The translations under genes and the position numbers were made by a program. DNA of 64,000 nt, from assembly GCF_000482865.1 (NCBI RefSeq), contig NZ_AXWW01000032.1, positions 30,387 through 94,386 of the forward strand, read 5' to 3'. Source of the stretch: Actinokineospora inagensis DSM 44258 (lineage in GTDB: Bacteria; Actinomycetota; Actinomycetes; Mycobacteriales; Pseudonocardiaceae). The notes below the pieces were generated by a model. That model worked only from the letters and a program-made list of their open reading frames with translations. It was not told the origin of the DNA and made no database searches. Below are positions 1-8,694 of the stretch, piece by piece; the first letter of the stretch is position 1; the number at the start of each line of letters is the position of its first letter.

Positions 1-262
1 GGATCAGACCGACCCCGGCGCCCATCTCGGCCTCGGCGCGGGTCAGCAACCCGACTGGGTAGCCGAGCGCGGAGGCGAACAGCTCCAGCCGGTCACCGGT
101 CACCGTGAGCCTGCCACTCTCGGCGCGACTGACGTACGCCTGACTCACCTTCGATCCAGGCCCCTCCAGCGCCTGCATCGCGGCGGCGACCTCGCCCTGC
201 CGAAGCCCTCGCGACTCGCGCGCGATCACCAGCATGCGAGCCTGCGCGACGCCCTCGTCCAT
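1..262 (-). CDS. XRE-family regulator, N-terminus only (runs off the window)
   Basis: Read on the minus strand from an ATG at 262 the frame stays open to the window edge (about 87 residues). The N-terminus forms a helix-turn-helix: a helix rich in Ala/Arg, then RQGEVAAAM and VSQAYVSRAESGRL, followed by a hydrophobic helix (LELFASALGYPVGLL). The last visible residues, EMGAGVGLI, resemble the linker that precedes the ImmA/IrrE zinc peptidase domain in actinomycete XRE-ImmA fusions, so the complete gene is probably such a regulator/peptidase. That is inference because the second domain lies outside the window. A TTG at 290 in the same frame is an alternative start. No promoter was recognised. 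Confidence 0.7.
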   Translation of the reverse strand, partial: MDEGVAQARMLVIARESRGLRQGEVAAAMQALEGPGSKVSQAYVSRAESGRLTVTGDRLELFASALGYPVGLLTRAEAEMGAGVGLI

Positions 263-433
263 CAGCTTCCGCCAACCTTCGATCCACAAATGAGTCCTCA
301 CGATAGCACCTCGGATTATACGGCGCGACGTGCAACAGTCAGCGGCGTCCGCGCACCCACCACACGGCCGCGCCCGTCGGGGGTGTGGTGCCGAAGTCAA
401 TCGCACCTGGTCGCGAGTACGGGTCGAGATCTC

Positions 434-800
434 TCAGCGCCCACCGGTCCGGGAGCTTTCGGACGCGCTTGTCAGCATCGCGTTCAGCACAGCCCCGCCC
501 TTGACGTCTGGGAGGGCGCCCAGCAGCGCCGCCGCAGTGCTACGTGGCAGGGTGCCTAGGAGATCGGCAGCCTGCTGAGCGGGCAACATAGCGAGGATTT
601 CCGCCGCTGGGACCGCGCCCTCCTTGGGGCCTGCCGATACCTCAGCGTGCTCGTGTTTGAGGTCTGGCCTGATGCGGTGATACTCGGCGACGGCCCACGC
701 TTCCCGCCATGTCGGCAGCTTCCGCCACGACGGCGTGTCACCACTCGGCTGGAGATCGGTCTCAGCGAACGGCTCGTCGACATTCCCCTCGTCGGGTGCT
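434..800 (-). pseudogene. C-terminal fragment of an unrecognised protein
   Basis: The minus frame ending at 434 has about 120 coherent, charged residues. They end in an amphipathic Ala/Leu-rich segment with repeated units (AAEILAMLPAQQAADLLGTL, then STAAALLGALPD) that loosely resembles MgtE-N-type or other helical-repeat sequence. Upstream of about 800 the frame turns into the antisense of an IS5-type transposase, so the 5' part appears to have been lost where the insertion sequence lies. No function is assigned. It could be a short free-standing gene with a non-ATG start, but no convincing ribosome-binding site was found. Confidence 0.4.
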
Positions 801-850
801 CCGGGGGCCTTGGACCGTGTCCCACATGGTGGCCTGTCGTTGAGTTGATC

Positions 851-1115
851 ATGGTTGAGGGGCGTTGGTCGTGGATCGTTCCGGAGGGGTTGTGGGAGCT
901 GGCGCGTCCGCTGCTGCCTGCGGAGAAGGTGCGTCCGCAGGGTGGTGGGGTGCGGAACATCGAAGACGAGGCTGTGTTTGCCGCGATCGTGTACGTGGTG
1001 GTGTCGGAGTGTGCGTGGCGGGGGTTGCCGCCGTGTTTCGGGGCGTCGAAGTCGACGGTGCACCGTCGGTTCGTGATCTGGGCCAGGGCGGGCGTGTGGG
1101 CCCGGCGAGTTCAGA
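851..1115 (+). pseudogene. IS5-family transposase, N-terminal remnant
   Basis: From the ATG at 851 the frame gives about 85 residues typical of the N-terminal (DUF4096-type) domain of actinomycete IS5/IS1647-like transposases: an ELARPLLPAE-type helix, an Arg-Pro-Gln-Gly-Gly-Gly turn, then AIVYVVVSECAWRGLPPCFG and STVHRRFVIWARAGVWAR. The similarity stops at about 1103 and the frame then runs into unrelated sequence. The catalytic DDE portion is absent, so this is an inactive remnant. The break coincides with the start of a perfect 12-bp inverted repeat at 1104-1138. Confidence 0.7.
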
Positions 1116-1138
1116 CGGTGGAAGCATCTGAACTCGCC
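1104..1138. repeat. Perfect 12-bp inverted repeat at the IS5 truncation point
   Basis: GGCGAGTTCAGA at 1104-1115 is the exact reverse complement of TCTGAACTCGCC at 1127-1138, with an 11-nt loop. It lies exactly where similarity to the IS5 transposase ends. It has no following T-run. It may be a deletion scar or the end of another element. Confidence 0.6.
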
Positions 1139-1379
1139 CACGTGTACGTTCAAAGGTGCTGAATGCAGTTCAGCGCAGTTTGGAGCGTATTTCTGCTCCC
1201 CGTTTGCTCCCCGGTGCGCTCCACGCACGGGGGCGCCGTGATACGCGCTCTAGTAGAAGAATGCGCGGTGGCTGGGCGTAGGTGGACGTTAGAGTACGTG
1301 CTAGGGCGCTGGATGCTGCCGCGCTGCGTGACCTTGGTGGGCGTAGTGCCCGCCGCGCACCGTGTGGGCTATGGGTGTC

Positions 1380-1756
1380 CCGTCGTTCGTCTCTACAACC
1401 ACCGACGTGCCCACCGAGGGTAGCCGCTCGGCTCACACTGATCAGCTTACCCGGTCTCAGCGCTGGCACGATCTCAATATGTCGCGTCCGGTACTCGGTG
1501 GTTTGATCAAAAGTTCAGATCGCTGCGCCTGGATGTTCAGGTCAGGGCTGCTGAGTCAAGTTTTGGAACCTCACGCGGGTGGAACGCATTCGCCGAAGGC
1601 TGGGTCAGCTCGCTGTTACGCGAATGCACCAGCCGACTGCTCATCACGAGCGGCCACTTCTAGAACGTACTGGATGTCCATGTCGAGCATTACAATGCCA
1701 ACCGCAGCCACCACGGTCGCAGCATGAGACTACGAGCACCCGACGACAACCGGAAC
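1380..1756 (+). pseudogene. Two C-terminal scars of integrase-core transposases
   Basis: Two decayed pieces lie in tandem. The first (about 1380-1515) encodes VRLYNHRRAHRG, the C-terminal signature of rve/integrase-type transposases, followed by RPVLGGLIK, which resembles the last residues of such enzymes. The second (about 1620-1756) encodes CTSRLLI, an in-frame TAG, then VEHYNANRSHHG and LRAPDD, the equivalent region of a related copy. Both are near-matched by scars on the other side of the STAND cluster (12605-13110). The stretch 1139-1379 shows nothing recognisable. Confidence 0.55.
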
Positions 1757-1765
1757 GGAGGGTTG

Positions 1766-4700
1766 TCAGGGCAGATCGAGCACGTGGTTGGTCGCCATGG
1801 CGAACAGATCGGCGAAGCGCATGCGTGTCGGTTCGGGGAGGTCTGACAACAGTCGGCGGGCTTGGTTCGCCCAGACGCCGACCGCGAGTGGTGCGCTGGT
1901 GGTCAGGCCGGTGAACCGGTCGAGCAGGATTTCCAAGCGCCGTTCGGCGGGGAGCTCGGAGAGGGTCAGCGCGCGCTCCACCGAGGGGTCCGGTCGCTGC
2001 TGCACCACTGTCAGCACGACGCTGAAGATCTCCTCATCGGCGGGGAAGGCCAGGCACAACCCGGCGGCCAGACGGGTCCGGTTGAGCGGCGCATCGAAAT
2101 CGGCGTTCGCGAGTCTGGCCAGTGCGAGTTCGGCAAAGGTCTCCCGAGTCGCCACCAAGGCTACCTTCCTGGTGAGTTGAACGTCGACCTCGCCGAGCAA
2201 AGCTCGCTTGGTGAGATCCAGAAGACCGACGCGGATCTGCGGCGATGTCTCCAGGACAGGGTCTTCCAACAGCATCTGCACCGCGAGTTCGGTCGCCGGA
2301 CCGGTGGTGCGCAACGCCGCGGCGATGGCGTCGGCGGAGTCCAGCGAGGGGATGCCCACCGGGCGGTAGAGATCCCCGACCATCTCGGCCATGGCCGTCT
2401 CCACCCAAGGAACGCTGGCTCCGATCGCGTTGAGCAGGGTGCGCACGCCGATCCGGACGCTGTCGTCCGGGTCGACGCGGGCGAGGTGGGACAGTGCGCC
2501 GAAGGTGTCGCGGTCGATGTCGTTGCCGTGGTCTGCCACCAGCCCGCTGGCGGCGGCCAGGCGGACCGCGCCGTCGTCGGCGTGGAGCCGGTCGCGCAGC
2601 GCTGTCCGTCCCGCTCGGCTGCGGGTCCAGCCGACCTGTCGAGCCAACTGCTCGGAGTCGGGGCGGCCTTCGTAGCGCCGGAGCAAGGGGGCTGTGTCCG
2701 ACTCCTCGAGCGCGGCCAACGCCGCGGCGTCCTCCGCTCCCACCGGCAGTCCCTTGCTCAGCCTGCGCCGCAGGGCGGCCTGCGCCGCGGGCGGATCGAC
2801 CCGGTACAGCGCGGCGGCGGCTCCGACCGCGTCCGCGACGCTGCCCACGGTCGAGGCGAGAAGGGTCAAACCCGGGGTTCCGCTCCAGGCCAAGGCTTCC
2901 CAGGTCGTCGGGTCGGACGGGTCGTGTCGCGCGGCCAGTACCACGCTGACGACCTCGGCCTGGTCGACAAGGTCGGTTCCCGCCACCGACTCGGCCAATG
3001 CGGTCGACGAGATGAATCCGGCGGTGTGCAACCGCCACAACGCCGCCACGGCTCCGGCGATCTCGTCGGTCTCCGCGGTGCTCCCCGAGTTCACCAGGAC
3101 CGAGGTGTACCAACCCAGACCGTCACCGCGCTCGGCAATCCACCGCCACACCACCGGCCCGATCCTGCTCTCCACCGGCTTCTCGTGGTCCATCCCCAAG
3201 GTGAAGTCGAGAACCCCGCTCCATTCCGGGCTGAGCCAGCAGCGCCGCTCCAGCAGGTCGCGCACCTGCCCCTCGGACAGCTTTCCCATCCGTTCCGCGG
3301 CGAGGAACTCGTGGACGCTGCGATGCACCCACAGCACCGATCCCTCGCCCAGCGGAGCGGCGCGCGCCGCGGCCCCCGAGTGCACCAGGAGCCCGATCGT
3401 GCGCACCACGCTCCACGTTCGGCTGCGCCCGCCGAACCGCTCCAGGTCAGCGCCCGCCAGGATCGTCTCGCAGTCCGCGGGCGCAATGTCGTCGCCAGGT
3501 CGAACCGCCTGCGGCCATGTGCCAGGCCAGCTCCATTAGCGCGCGGTGGAGCTGGCCGCGGTGGGCCGGGTCCTGGTGCGGTGAGCCTGACGGGGTTGAG
3601 CCGGGCTTCCACTGACGACTGAGGAACCGCCCCAAGACCTGCCGGTACAACTCGGAGCGCGTCTGCGCCACGGTCTCTTCCTCCGCCACCCAGGCGCAGA
3701 ACGCCGCGATCAACGGGACGTGCACGAAGCGGCGCAACGGTGAGCGAGGCGCGATCGCGGGCAACAGCCGTTGTTCAGGCAGTGGCTGTCCGCGATAGCG
3801 GAACCACGCCCGCCAGAGGTGGCGCACCTGGGTTTCCGCCAGCACACCGAGTTCGAAGTACCGCGGTGCGGAGTACTCTAGGTCGCCGTCCGCGTCGGCG
3901 ACCCCGAAGGGGTCCGAGTAGCCGGTCGGCCGGGAAGCGAGCACCAGCCTGGGCCCGCCGGGGTGAACGACCAGACCGTGCAACCACCGCACCGCCTGCC
4001 GGGCCGCCTCCCGGTGGTCGTCGTCGAACACCTCGTCCCAGGCGTCCACGAGCACGTGAACGCCGCTCTGCTCACCCAGCAACCGATCCTCGAGGTAGTC
4101 GCGGAGTCTGGCGTCAAGGGTGAACCCGCTCTCCCTCAGCGGCAGCATCGCCGCGCCGAGCACTGCGTTCGACGGTGCCTTCCCCGCGGCCCAGTGGGCG
4201 GCGAGCTCGGCGGCATGGGTGAACAGCGGAAGGACGAGTTCGTCCACCGGAGCACCGGACTCCAGCGCCGCCAACGCCGAGCGGGCGAGTTGTCTGCCGT
4301 GGTGCCTCAGCAGCCACGTTTTCCCGTAGCCCGCGTCTGCTAACACCACGGCCACAGCGACCTCTTCCACGGCGCGGTTCCAGCTCACATCGCCCTGCCG
4401 GGTATCCCGGAAGCCGAAGGAGGGGCCACCGTCGACCCGGCGTTCGGGGATCTCATCCCACGCGGTGACCATGCGCTGCTCGAAGTTCGCGTCGATATCG
4501 GGATCCGGGAGCCAGGCCATCGTCCGGCCGAGGACATCGATCACGGCGCCCAGGTAGTGCCGGATCTCGGCGGCGACCTCCTCTGCGGTGGCCTTCTCCG
4601 CGTCTCCTGGCGGCTTCGGCAGAGTGCCTCCGTGGGCGACGAAGTCCGACACCGCGTGGTGGTAGTCGACCCATTGCGCGACGTCCTCGTCGGTGCCGCC

Positions 4701-4988
4701 GCAGGCGCTGATGATCTTGCGGGCCCAGGTGAGCCGGGCGGGCGTCGGCTTCCACCGGGCTTCGTTGGTGAGCAACCAGGACATGTAGCTCTCGCTGCAG
4801 TTGACCCTGTGCGCGAGCGACTTCCGGTCGATGCGTGCGCGCTCGAGCCACTGGCGCAGTGCCGAGCTGTACGACGCGCCTGGCTCCCCACCGGTCACCG
4901 GCGTGGGTGGCCGCCCTGGTCCAGCGCGGCGCGCAGGGCGAGTTCGCTCACTCGCCATACCCGCATCGTGACCATCGCGTTCAGTCAT
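1766..4988 (-). pseudogene. HTH-STAND (NACHT-type) ATPase, frameshifted
   Basis: One ancestral gene of about 1070 codons is split by a single indel near 3518. The upstream frame starts at ATG 4988 (or 4958) and stops at 3447. The downstream frame continues to 1766 and can be read back in frame to the break. Residues about 35-120 form the same HTH-like domain (GEPGASY...ALRQWLE) found in the gene at 8695. A P-loop NTPase follows, with Walker A ADAGYGKT near residue 218, Walker B HVLVDAWDEV near 311 and a sensor-like LVLASRPTGYSD. The rest is a long helical, HEAT-like C-terminus. It diverges from the NB-ARC gene at 5088 across 99 bp. STAND proteins of this layout are often anti-phage or signalling switches. 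If the shift is not a sequencing error, this copy is broken. Confidence 0.75.
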
Positions 4989-5087
4989 CGCGAGCAGCGT
5001 ATCCGGCGTGGCGGCCCGCAGTGGGGGAATCCGAAACCGGTCGCTCGCGCGCCGCGCGGACGCGACCACCGATCCGACACTGGGGTG

Positions 5088-7283
5088 ATGGACGACAACG
5101 TGACAGTTCACAACACTGTCGAATCGAGCCGCGTCGACTGCGTGGTGCAGGCCGCGGTGGTGCACGAAGTAGTGGTCGAACCCCGGCGATCCCACGAGCC
5201 CGAGCGGCAGCTGCCCGCTGGCCTTGGCGACTTCGTCGGCCGCGCGGCGGAGAGGTCGTTGCTCGACGCCGTGATACCGGATGATGTCCCCCGCACCGAG
5301 GCGCGGTCCTCGGTCGTGGTGATCGAGGGCGCGCCGGGCGTCGGCAAGACGAGCTTGGCGCTGTGGTGGGCGCACCGCGTCCAGGCCCGGTTCCCCGACG
5401 GCACCCTGTTCGCCGACCTCCGCGGACACGGTCCTGGCGCCCCCGCGCGGCCCGCGGAGGTTCTGGCGAGATTCCTCACCGCGGCGGGTTTTCCACCACG
5501 TCGTCTGCCTGCGGACGCCGAGACCCTCACCGGGCTGTACCGCACGTGGGTGTCAGACCGCCGAGTGCTGATCGTGCTCGACAACGCCGCCGACGCCGCG
5601 CAGGTCAGACCACTGCTGCCGGGGACGGGCAGCTCCATGGCCCTTGTCACGAGCCGAACCGCGCTGTTCGGGTTGGCGATCACGGCCAATGCCCGGCGGG
5701 TCGTCCTCGCGCCGTTCACCGAGGCCGAGGCCACAGACCTCGTTCTCGGTGTCGTGGGAATGGCGCGTGCCCACGCCGAGCCAGCCTGCGTCGGTGAGCT
5801 GGTGCGGTTGTCCGCCGGACTGCCCATCGCTGTCCGGGTGCTGGCGGCTCGGGTCGCCAGTCGTGCGGACCTCACCCTGGCCGAGCACGTGGCCGACATC
5901 GAAGGGGAAGGGCGCCTGGAGGCCATGAGCCGGGGAAGCGACGGCCGCTCGACCCTGCGGACCGTGTTCGACTGGTCCTACCGGCACCTGGACGCCGAGC
6001 ACGCCAGGCAGTTCCGACTGCTCGGCCTGCACCCGGGCGTGGAGTTCTCCGCAGGCGCCGCCGCCGCTCTCACCGGTCGGTGCGACCGAGCGACCCGCCG
6101 GGCCCTGGACTCCTTGGTCGACGTGCACCTGCTGACCCCGGTCGGCAGGCAGCGCTACCGCGTCCACGACCTGCTCCACGAGTTCGCCGCCGAGCGGGTG
6201 GAACCCGACGACGACCCCGACTGCGCGCTCGCGGGGGTGTTGCGGTGGTACGCCCACGCCGCGACGCTGGCGGATCGACTCGTCTTCCCGATCCACCGCC
6301 ACATCGGGTGCACCGTGAGATCCACAACCGCCCCGCCGCACTTGGTGGACCGCGAGCAGGCGTTGGCGTGGTTGAGGTCCGAACAGGCCAACCTGGTGGC
6401 CGCGCTGCACACCGCCGACCAGGCAGGGCTGCCGGACACGACGATGGCGTTGGCGGCAGCGGCGCGTTTCCTCGGACTCGGCCTGCGGACTCACTGGCGG
6501 GCCCAGGTGGTGGCCGAGACCGCCGGACTGACCGCGGCCCGCCGCGGCGGCGACCCGCGGCTCGAACTGGCGTTCCTGAGACGACGAGCGGACACCCACC
6601 AGGTCGCGGGGCGATGGGCGGAGTCGGAGGCCGACTTGGTCCTCGCGCTGGAGATCGCGCGCGAGCACGGTGGCGTGATCGCCCGGGCAGAGGTCCTGTG
6701 CGGCCTCGGGCGCGGCTGGAAACTGCGGGGACGTCTCCTCGAGGCCTTGGCCTGCTTCACCGAGGCGGCGGCGTTGGTCGACAAGGACGCCGACCCGCTT
6801 CTGCGCACCGTGGTGGCCACCAACCTCAGTCAGGTGAACGCCGGACTGGGCCGCTACGCCGAGGCCCTGCGCCACGCCGAGCACCAGCTCTCCCTGCGGG
6901 AACTGGCGGGCGACCTCGGAGGGTGCGCCTACGCGAAGCACGACCTGGCGGTCGCGCGGCAAGGGCTCGGGCACCACCGCGCCGCTGTGCGCCTCGGACG
7001 CCAGGCGGAGGCCGTGTTCAGGGAGATGGGCGGCTCAGAGCGGCTTCTGGCGGGCGTGCTCACGACGGTCGGGAGGTCGTTGGTCCACTTGGGCGAAGCG
7101 GGAACCGCCCGGGGCCGGTTCGCCGAGGCTGCGGACCTGCTCGGTCGCCTGGGTGACGACCCACCCGTGCGAGTCCCCGCCGCGCGCGGCGGCGGGGACT
7201 CAGTGCGGGGCTGGTCTGCCGCGGTGTTCACGCCGAGTCCGGTCCGCACGCCGGGCACCGGGGATGCGGCGCCGCCGGGGTGA
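5088..7283 (+). CDS. AfsR-like NB-ARC / TPR regulator-type ATPase
   Basis: The ATG at 5088 gives 731 residues. A short hydrophobic N-terminal segment (VDCVVQAAVVHEVVV) precedes a QLPAGLGDFVGR linker typical of actinomycete NB-ARC proteins. Then come Walker A (EGAPGVGKTSLA), Walker B (RVLIVLDNAADA), a sensor (ALVTSRTALFGL), a GLP motif (LSAGLPIAVRVLA), a winged-helix region with the HDLLHEFAAER box, and TPR-like helical repeats to the end. There is no DNA-binding SARP domain at the front, so it is better seen as a STAND sensor than as a full AfsR. Its 3' end overlaps the convergent ThiF gene by 56 bp. It is divergent from the frameshifted STAND gene. Partner and trigger are unknown. Confidence 0.8.
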   Translation: MDDNVTVHNTVESSRVDCVVQAAVVHEVVVEPRRSHEPERQLPAGLGDFVGRAAERSLLDAVIPDDVPRTEARSSVVVIEGAPGVGKTSLALWWAHRVQARFPDGTLFADLRGHGPGAPARPAEVLARFLTAAGFPPRRLPADAETLTGLYRTWVSDRRVLIVLDNAADAAQVRPLLPGTGSSMALVTSRTALFGLAITANARRVVLAPFTEAEATDLVLGVVGMARAHAEPACVGELVRLSAGLPIAVRVLAARVASRADLTLAEHVADIEGEGRLEAMSRGSDGRSTLRTVFDWSYRHLDAEHARQFRLLGLHPGVEFSAGAAAALTGRCDRATRRALDSLVDVHLLTPVGRQRYRVHDLLHEFAAERVEPDDDPDCALAGVLRWYAHAATLADRLVFPIHRHIGCTVRSTTAPPHLVDREQALAWLRSEQANLVAALHTADQAGLPDTTMALAAAARFLGLGLRTHWRAQVVAETAGLTAARRGGDPRLELAFLRRRADTHQVAGRWAESEADLVLALEIAREHGGVIARAEVLCGLGRGWKLRGRLLEALACFTEAAALVDKDADPLLRTVVATNLSQVNAGLGRYAEALRHAEHQLSLRELAGDLGGCAYAKHDLAVARQGLGHHRAAVRLGRQAEAVFREMGGSERLLAGVLTTVGRSLVHLGEAGTARGRFAEAADLLGRLGDDPPVRVPAARGGGDSVRGWSAAVFTPSPVRTPGTGDAAPPG

Positions 7284-8337
7284 TGGTCCTGGCACCCTCG
7301 ACGGTGATGAGGTTGATGGCGTGCTGGCGGTTCTCGCCCAACGCGGGAACCCCAGTCACCATGCTCATCACCCCGTGCGCGGCCAAGAGGCCCGTCATAC
7401 CGCTGGTGACCGCGTTGGCCGCGTGCGGTGCCCGGCGACCGATGCCCGGTGACCACTCGGTGGCGACCGGCCGGACGGCCTTCATCGAACGATCGACCAG
7501 GCGCAGACACTCGTAGCAGGGGCCGGTTCCCGGGCGGAACAGCCCAACCGTCACCAGCGGTCCCTGGTAGCCCCCCAACACCCACGGGGTGCCGGAGTCG
7601 AGGCAGGCCTGGTTGACCCAGGACCTGATATCGGCGGGCGCGTCGGCCGCGAGCAGCAGGACGTCGCAGTCGGCGATCAGCCTGGCGACGCTGCCCGGAC
7701 CGTCGACGTCGCGGTGCTCGCCGGTCACGAGCACACCGGAGTTGGCCGCACTGAGCTTGCGCACCGCCACCTCGGTCTTGGGGAGGCCCAGGTCGTCCTC
7801 GCCGTAGAGGACCTGGCGGTTGAGGTCGGACCAGGCCACCAGGTCGCGGTCGACGCAGTGCACGTGCCCGACGCCGGATAGGACCAGCGCGAGGGCCGCC
7901 GTGCACCCCACCCCACCCAACCCCAACACCGACACCTTGGCCTCGCCGAGCCTCGACTGCGGGTCCGGCTCGGTGGGCGGACCGCCCGCCATCCAGCTCA
8001 ACAGCGCCATGCCTCGGCTGTACCGGTCGAGCTCGGCCCGGGACAGCCCAGTGGGTGACCGCTCGTCGGCGTCCTCGACGTGACCCGCCCGGACCAGGTC
8101 GTCCACAGCGGCGGCGACCACGTGCGGCGCCAGGTCCGGGTGCGCCTCGCGCAGTCGCGCGGACACCTGCTCGACCGTCTTGGACCCGTCCAGCGACTCG
8201 AGCAAATCCCAGGCCCAGACCTGGGGGGTCTCGAGGACGTCGGCGAGCCCGTCGACGGATCCGCCGATGCGGATCTCCCCGTCGGCCATCCGGACGGGTC
8301 GGTGCGTGTGCTTGATCCGGGGCCGCATCGCGGTCAC
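7228..8337 (-). CDS. E1-like ThiF/MoeB/MccB-type adenylyltransferase with leader-binding-like N-domain
   Basis: 369 residues from a GTG at 8337. The first ~90 residues look like the winged-helix, PqqD-like leader-recognition domain of cyclodehydratase/E1 RiPP enzymes (MRPRIKHTHRP, then LLESLDGSKTVEQVSARLRE). The E1 domain follows: a nucleotide-binding loop VLGLGGVGCTAALAL, the acidic VDRDLVAWSDLNRQVLY motif that binds ATP-Mg, and two CxxC pairs (CYEC and CPAC) that form the structural zinc site seen in MccB and MoeB. E1 enzymes adenylate a carboxyl terminus; here the substrate may be a peptide. The start overlaps the stop of a 56-aa ORF (GTGA), so the two are translationally coupled. Assignment to the ThiF family is strong. 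The RiPP role is inference. Confidence 0.85.
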   Translation of the reverse strand: MTAMRPRIKHTHRPVRMADGEIRIGGSVDGLADVLETPQVWAWDLLESLDGSKTVEQVSARLREAHPDLAPHVVAAAVDDLVRAGHVEDADERSPTGLSRAELDRYSRGMALLSWMAGGPPTEPDPQSRLGEAKVSVLGLGGVGCTAALALVLSGVGHVHCVDRDLVAWSDLNRQVLYGEDDLGLPKTEVAVRKLSAANSGVLVTGEHRDVDGPGSVARLIADCDVLLLAADAPADIRSWVNQACLDSGTPWVLGGYQGPLVTVGLFRPGTGPCYECLRLVDRSMKAVRPVATEWSPGIGRRAPHAANAVTSGMTGLLAAHGVMSMVTGVPALGENRQHAINLITVEGARTITPAAPHPRCPACGPDSA

Positions 8338-8504
8338 GCCTCCAGCGAGTCGTAGCAGGACACGAGCTGCTGCTCCGCCCGGGTGAAGTTGAGGACGGCG
8401 CCGACGACCACACGCCCGTCCTCACCCGCCCGCGGGGTGATGGCGCCTAGTGTTCCGTCATCGACGAACCCCGAGGGCTGCTGTGCTGCGTACCGGTCCA
8501 CCAC
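8334..8504 (-). CDS. 56-aa ORF coupled to the E1-like enzyme, possible peptide substrate
   Basis: Read from tandem GTG codons at 8504/8501, this frame gives about 56 residues beginning VVDRYAAQQPSGFVDDG and ending QLVSCYDSLEA. Its TGA shares three bases with the GTG of the ThiF gene, a GTGA overlap that argues it is translated. The C-terminus contains one Cys and a short acidic tail. The sequence matches no family I recognise. Given the partner, it could be a substrate or precursor peptide for adenylation, or a small accessory protein. The exact start is uncertain because the frame stays open upstream without an ATG. Confidence 0.5.
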   Translation of the reverse strand: MVDRYAAQQPSGFVDDGTLGAITPRAGEDGRVVVGAVLNFTRAEQQLVSCYDSLEA

Positions 8505-8694
8505 TGGCCTCCCAAGACCATCCGTCCTCCCGCCCGGCGGGCGGGGTGGAATCGGCGACCAGCCAAACCCGAAGATCGTTTTTGTGTCACATGGTGCATA
8601 ACCTGACCCCGCTGACCTGCTTTTTCAGCTCCCAACCGAAGTATTCCGGTCGCTTGGTGAACCGCCCGGCGGCGCGCGTACGCCGTCGCCGGAC

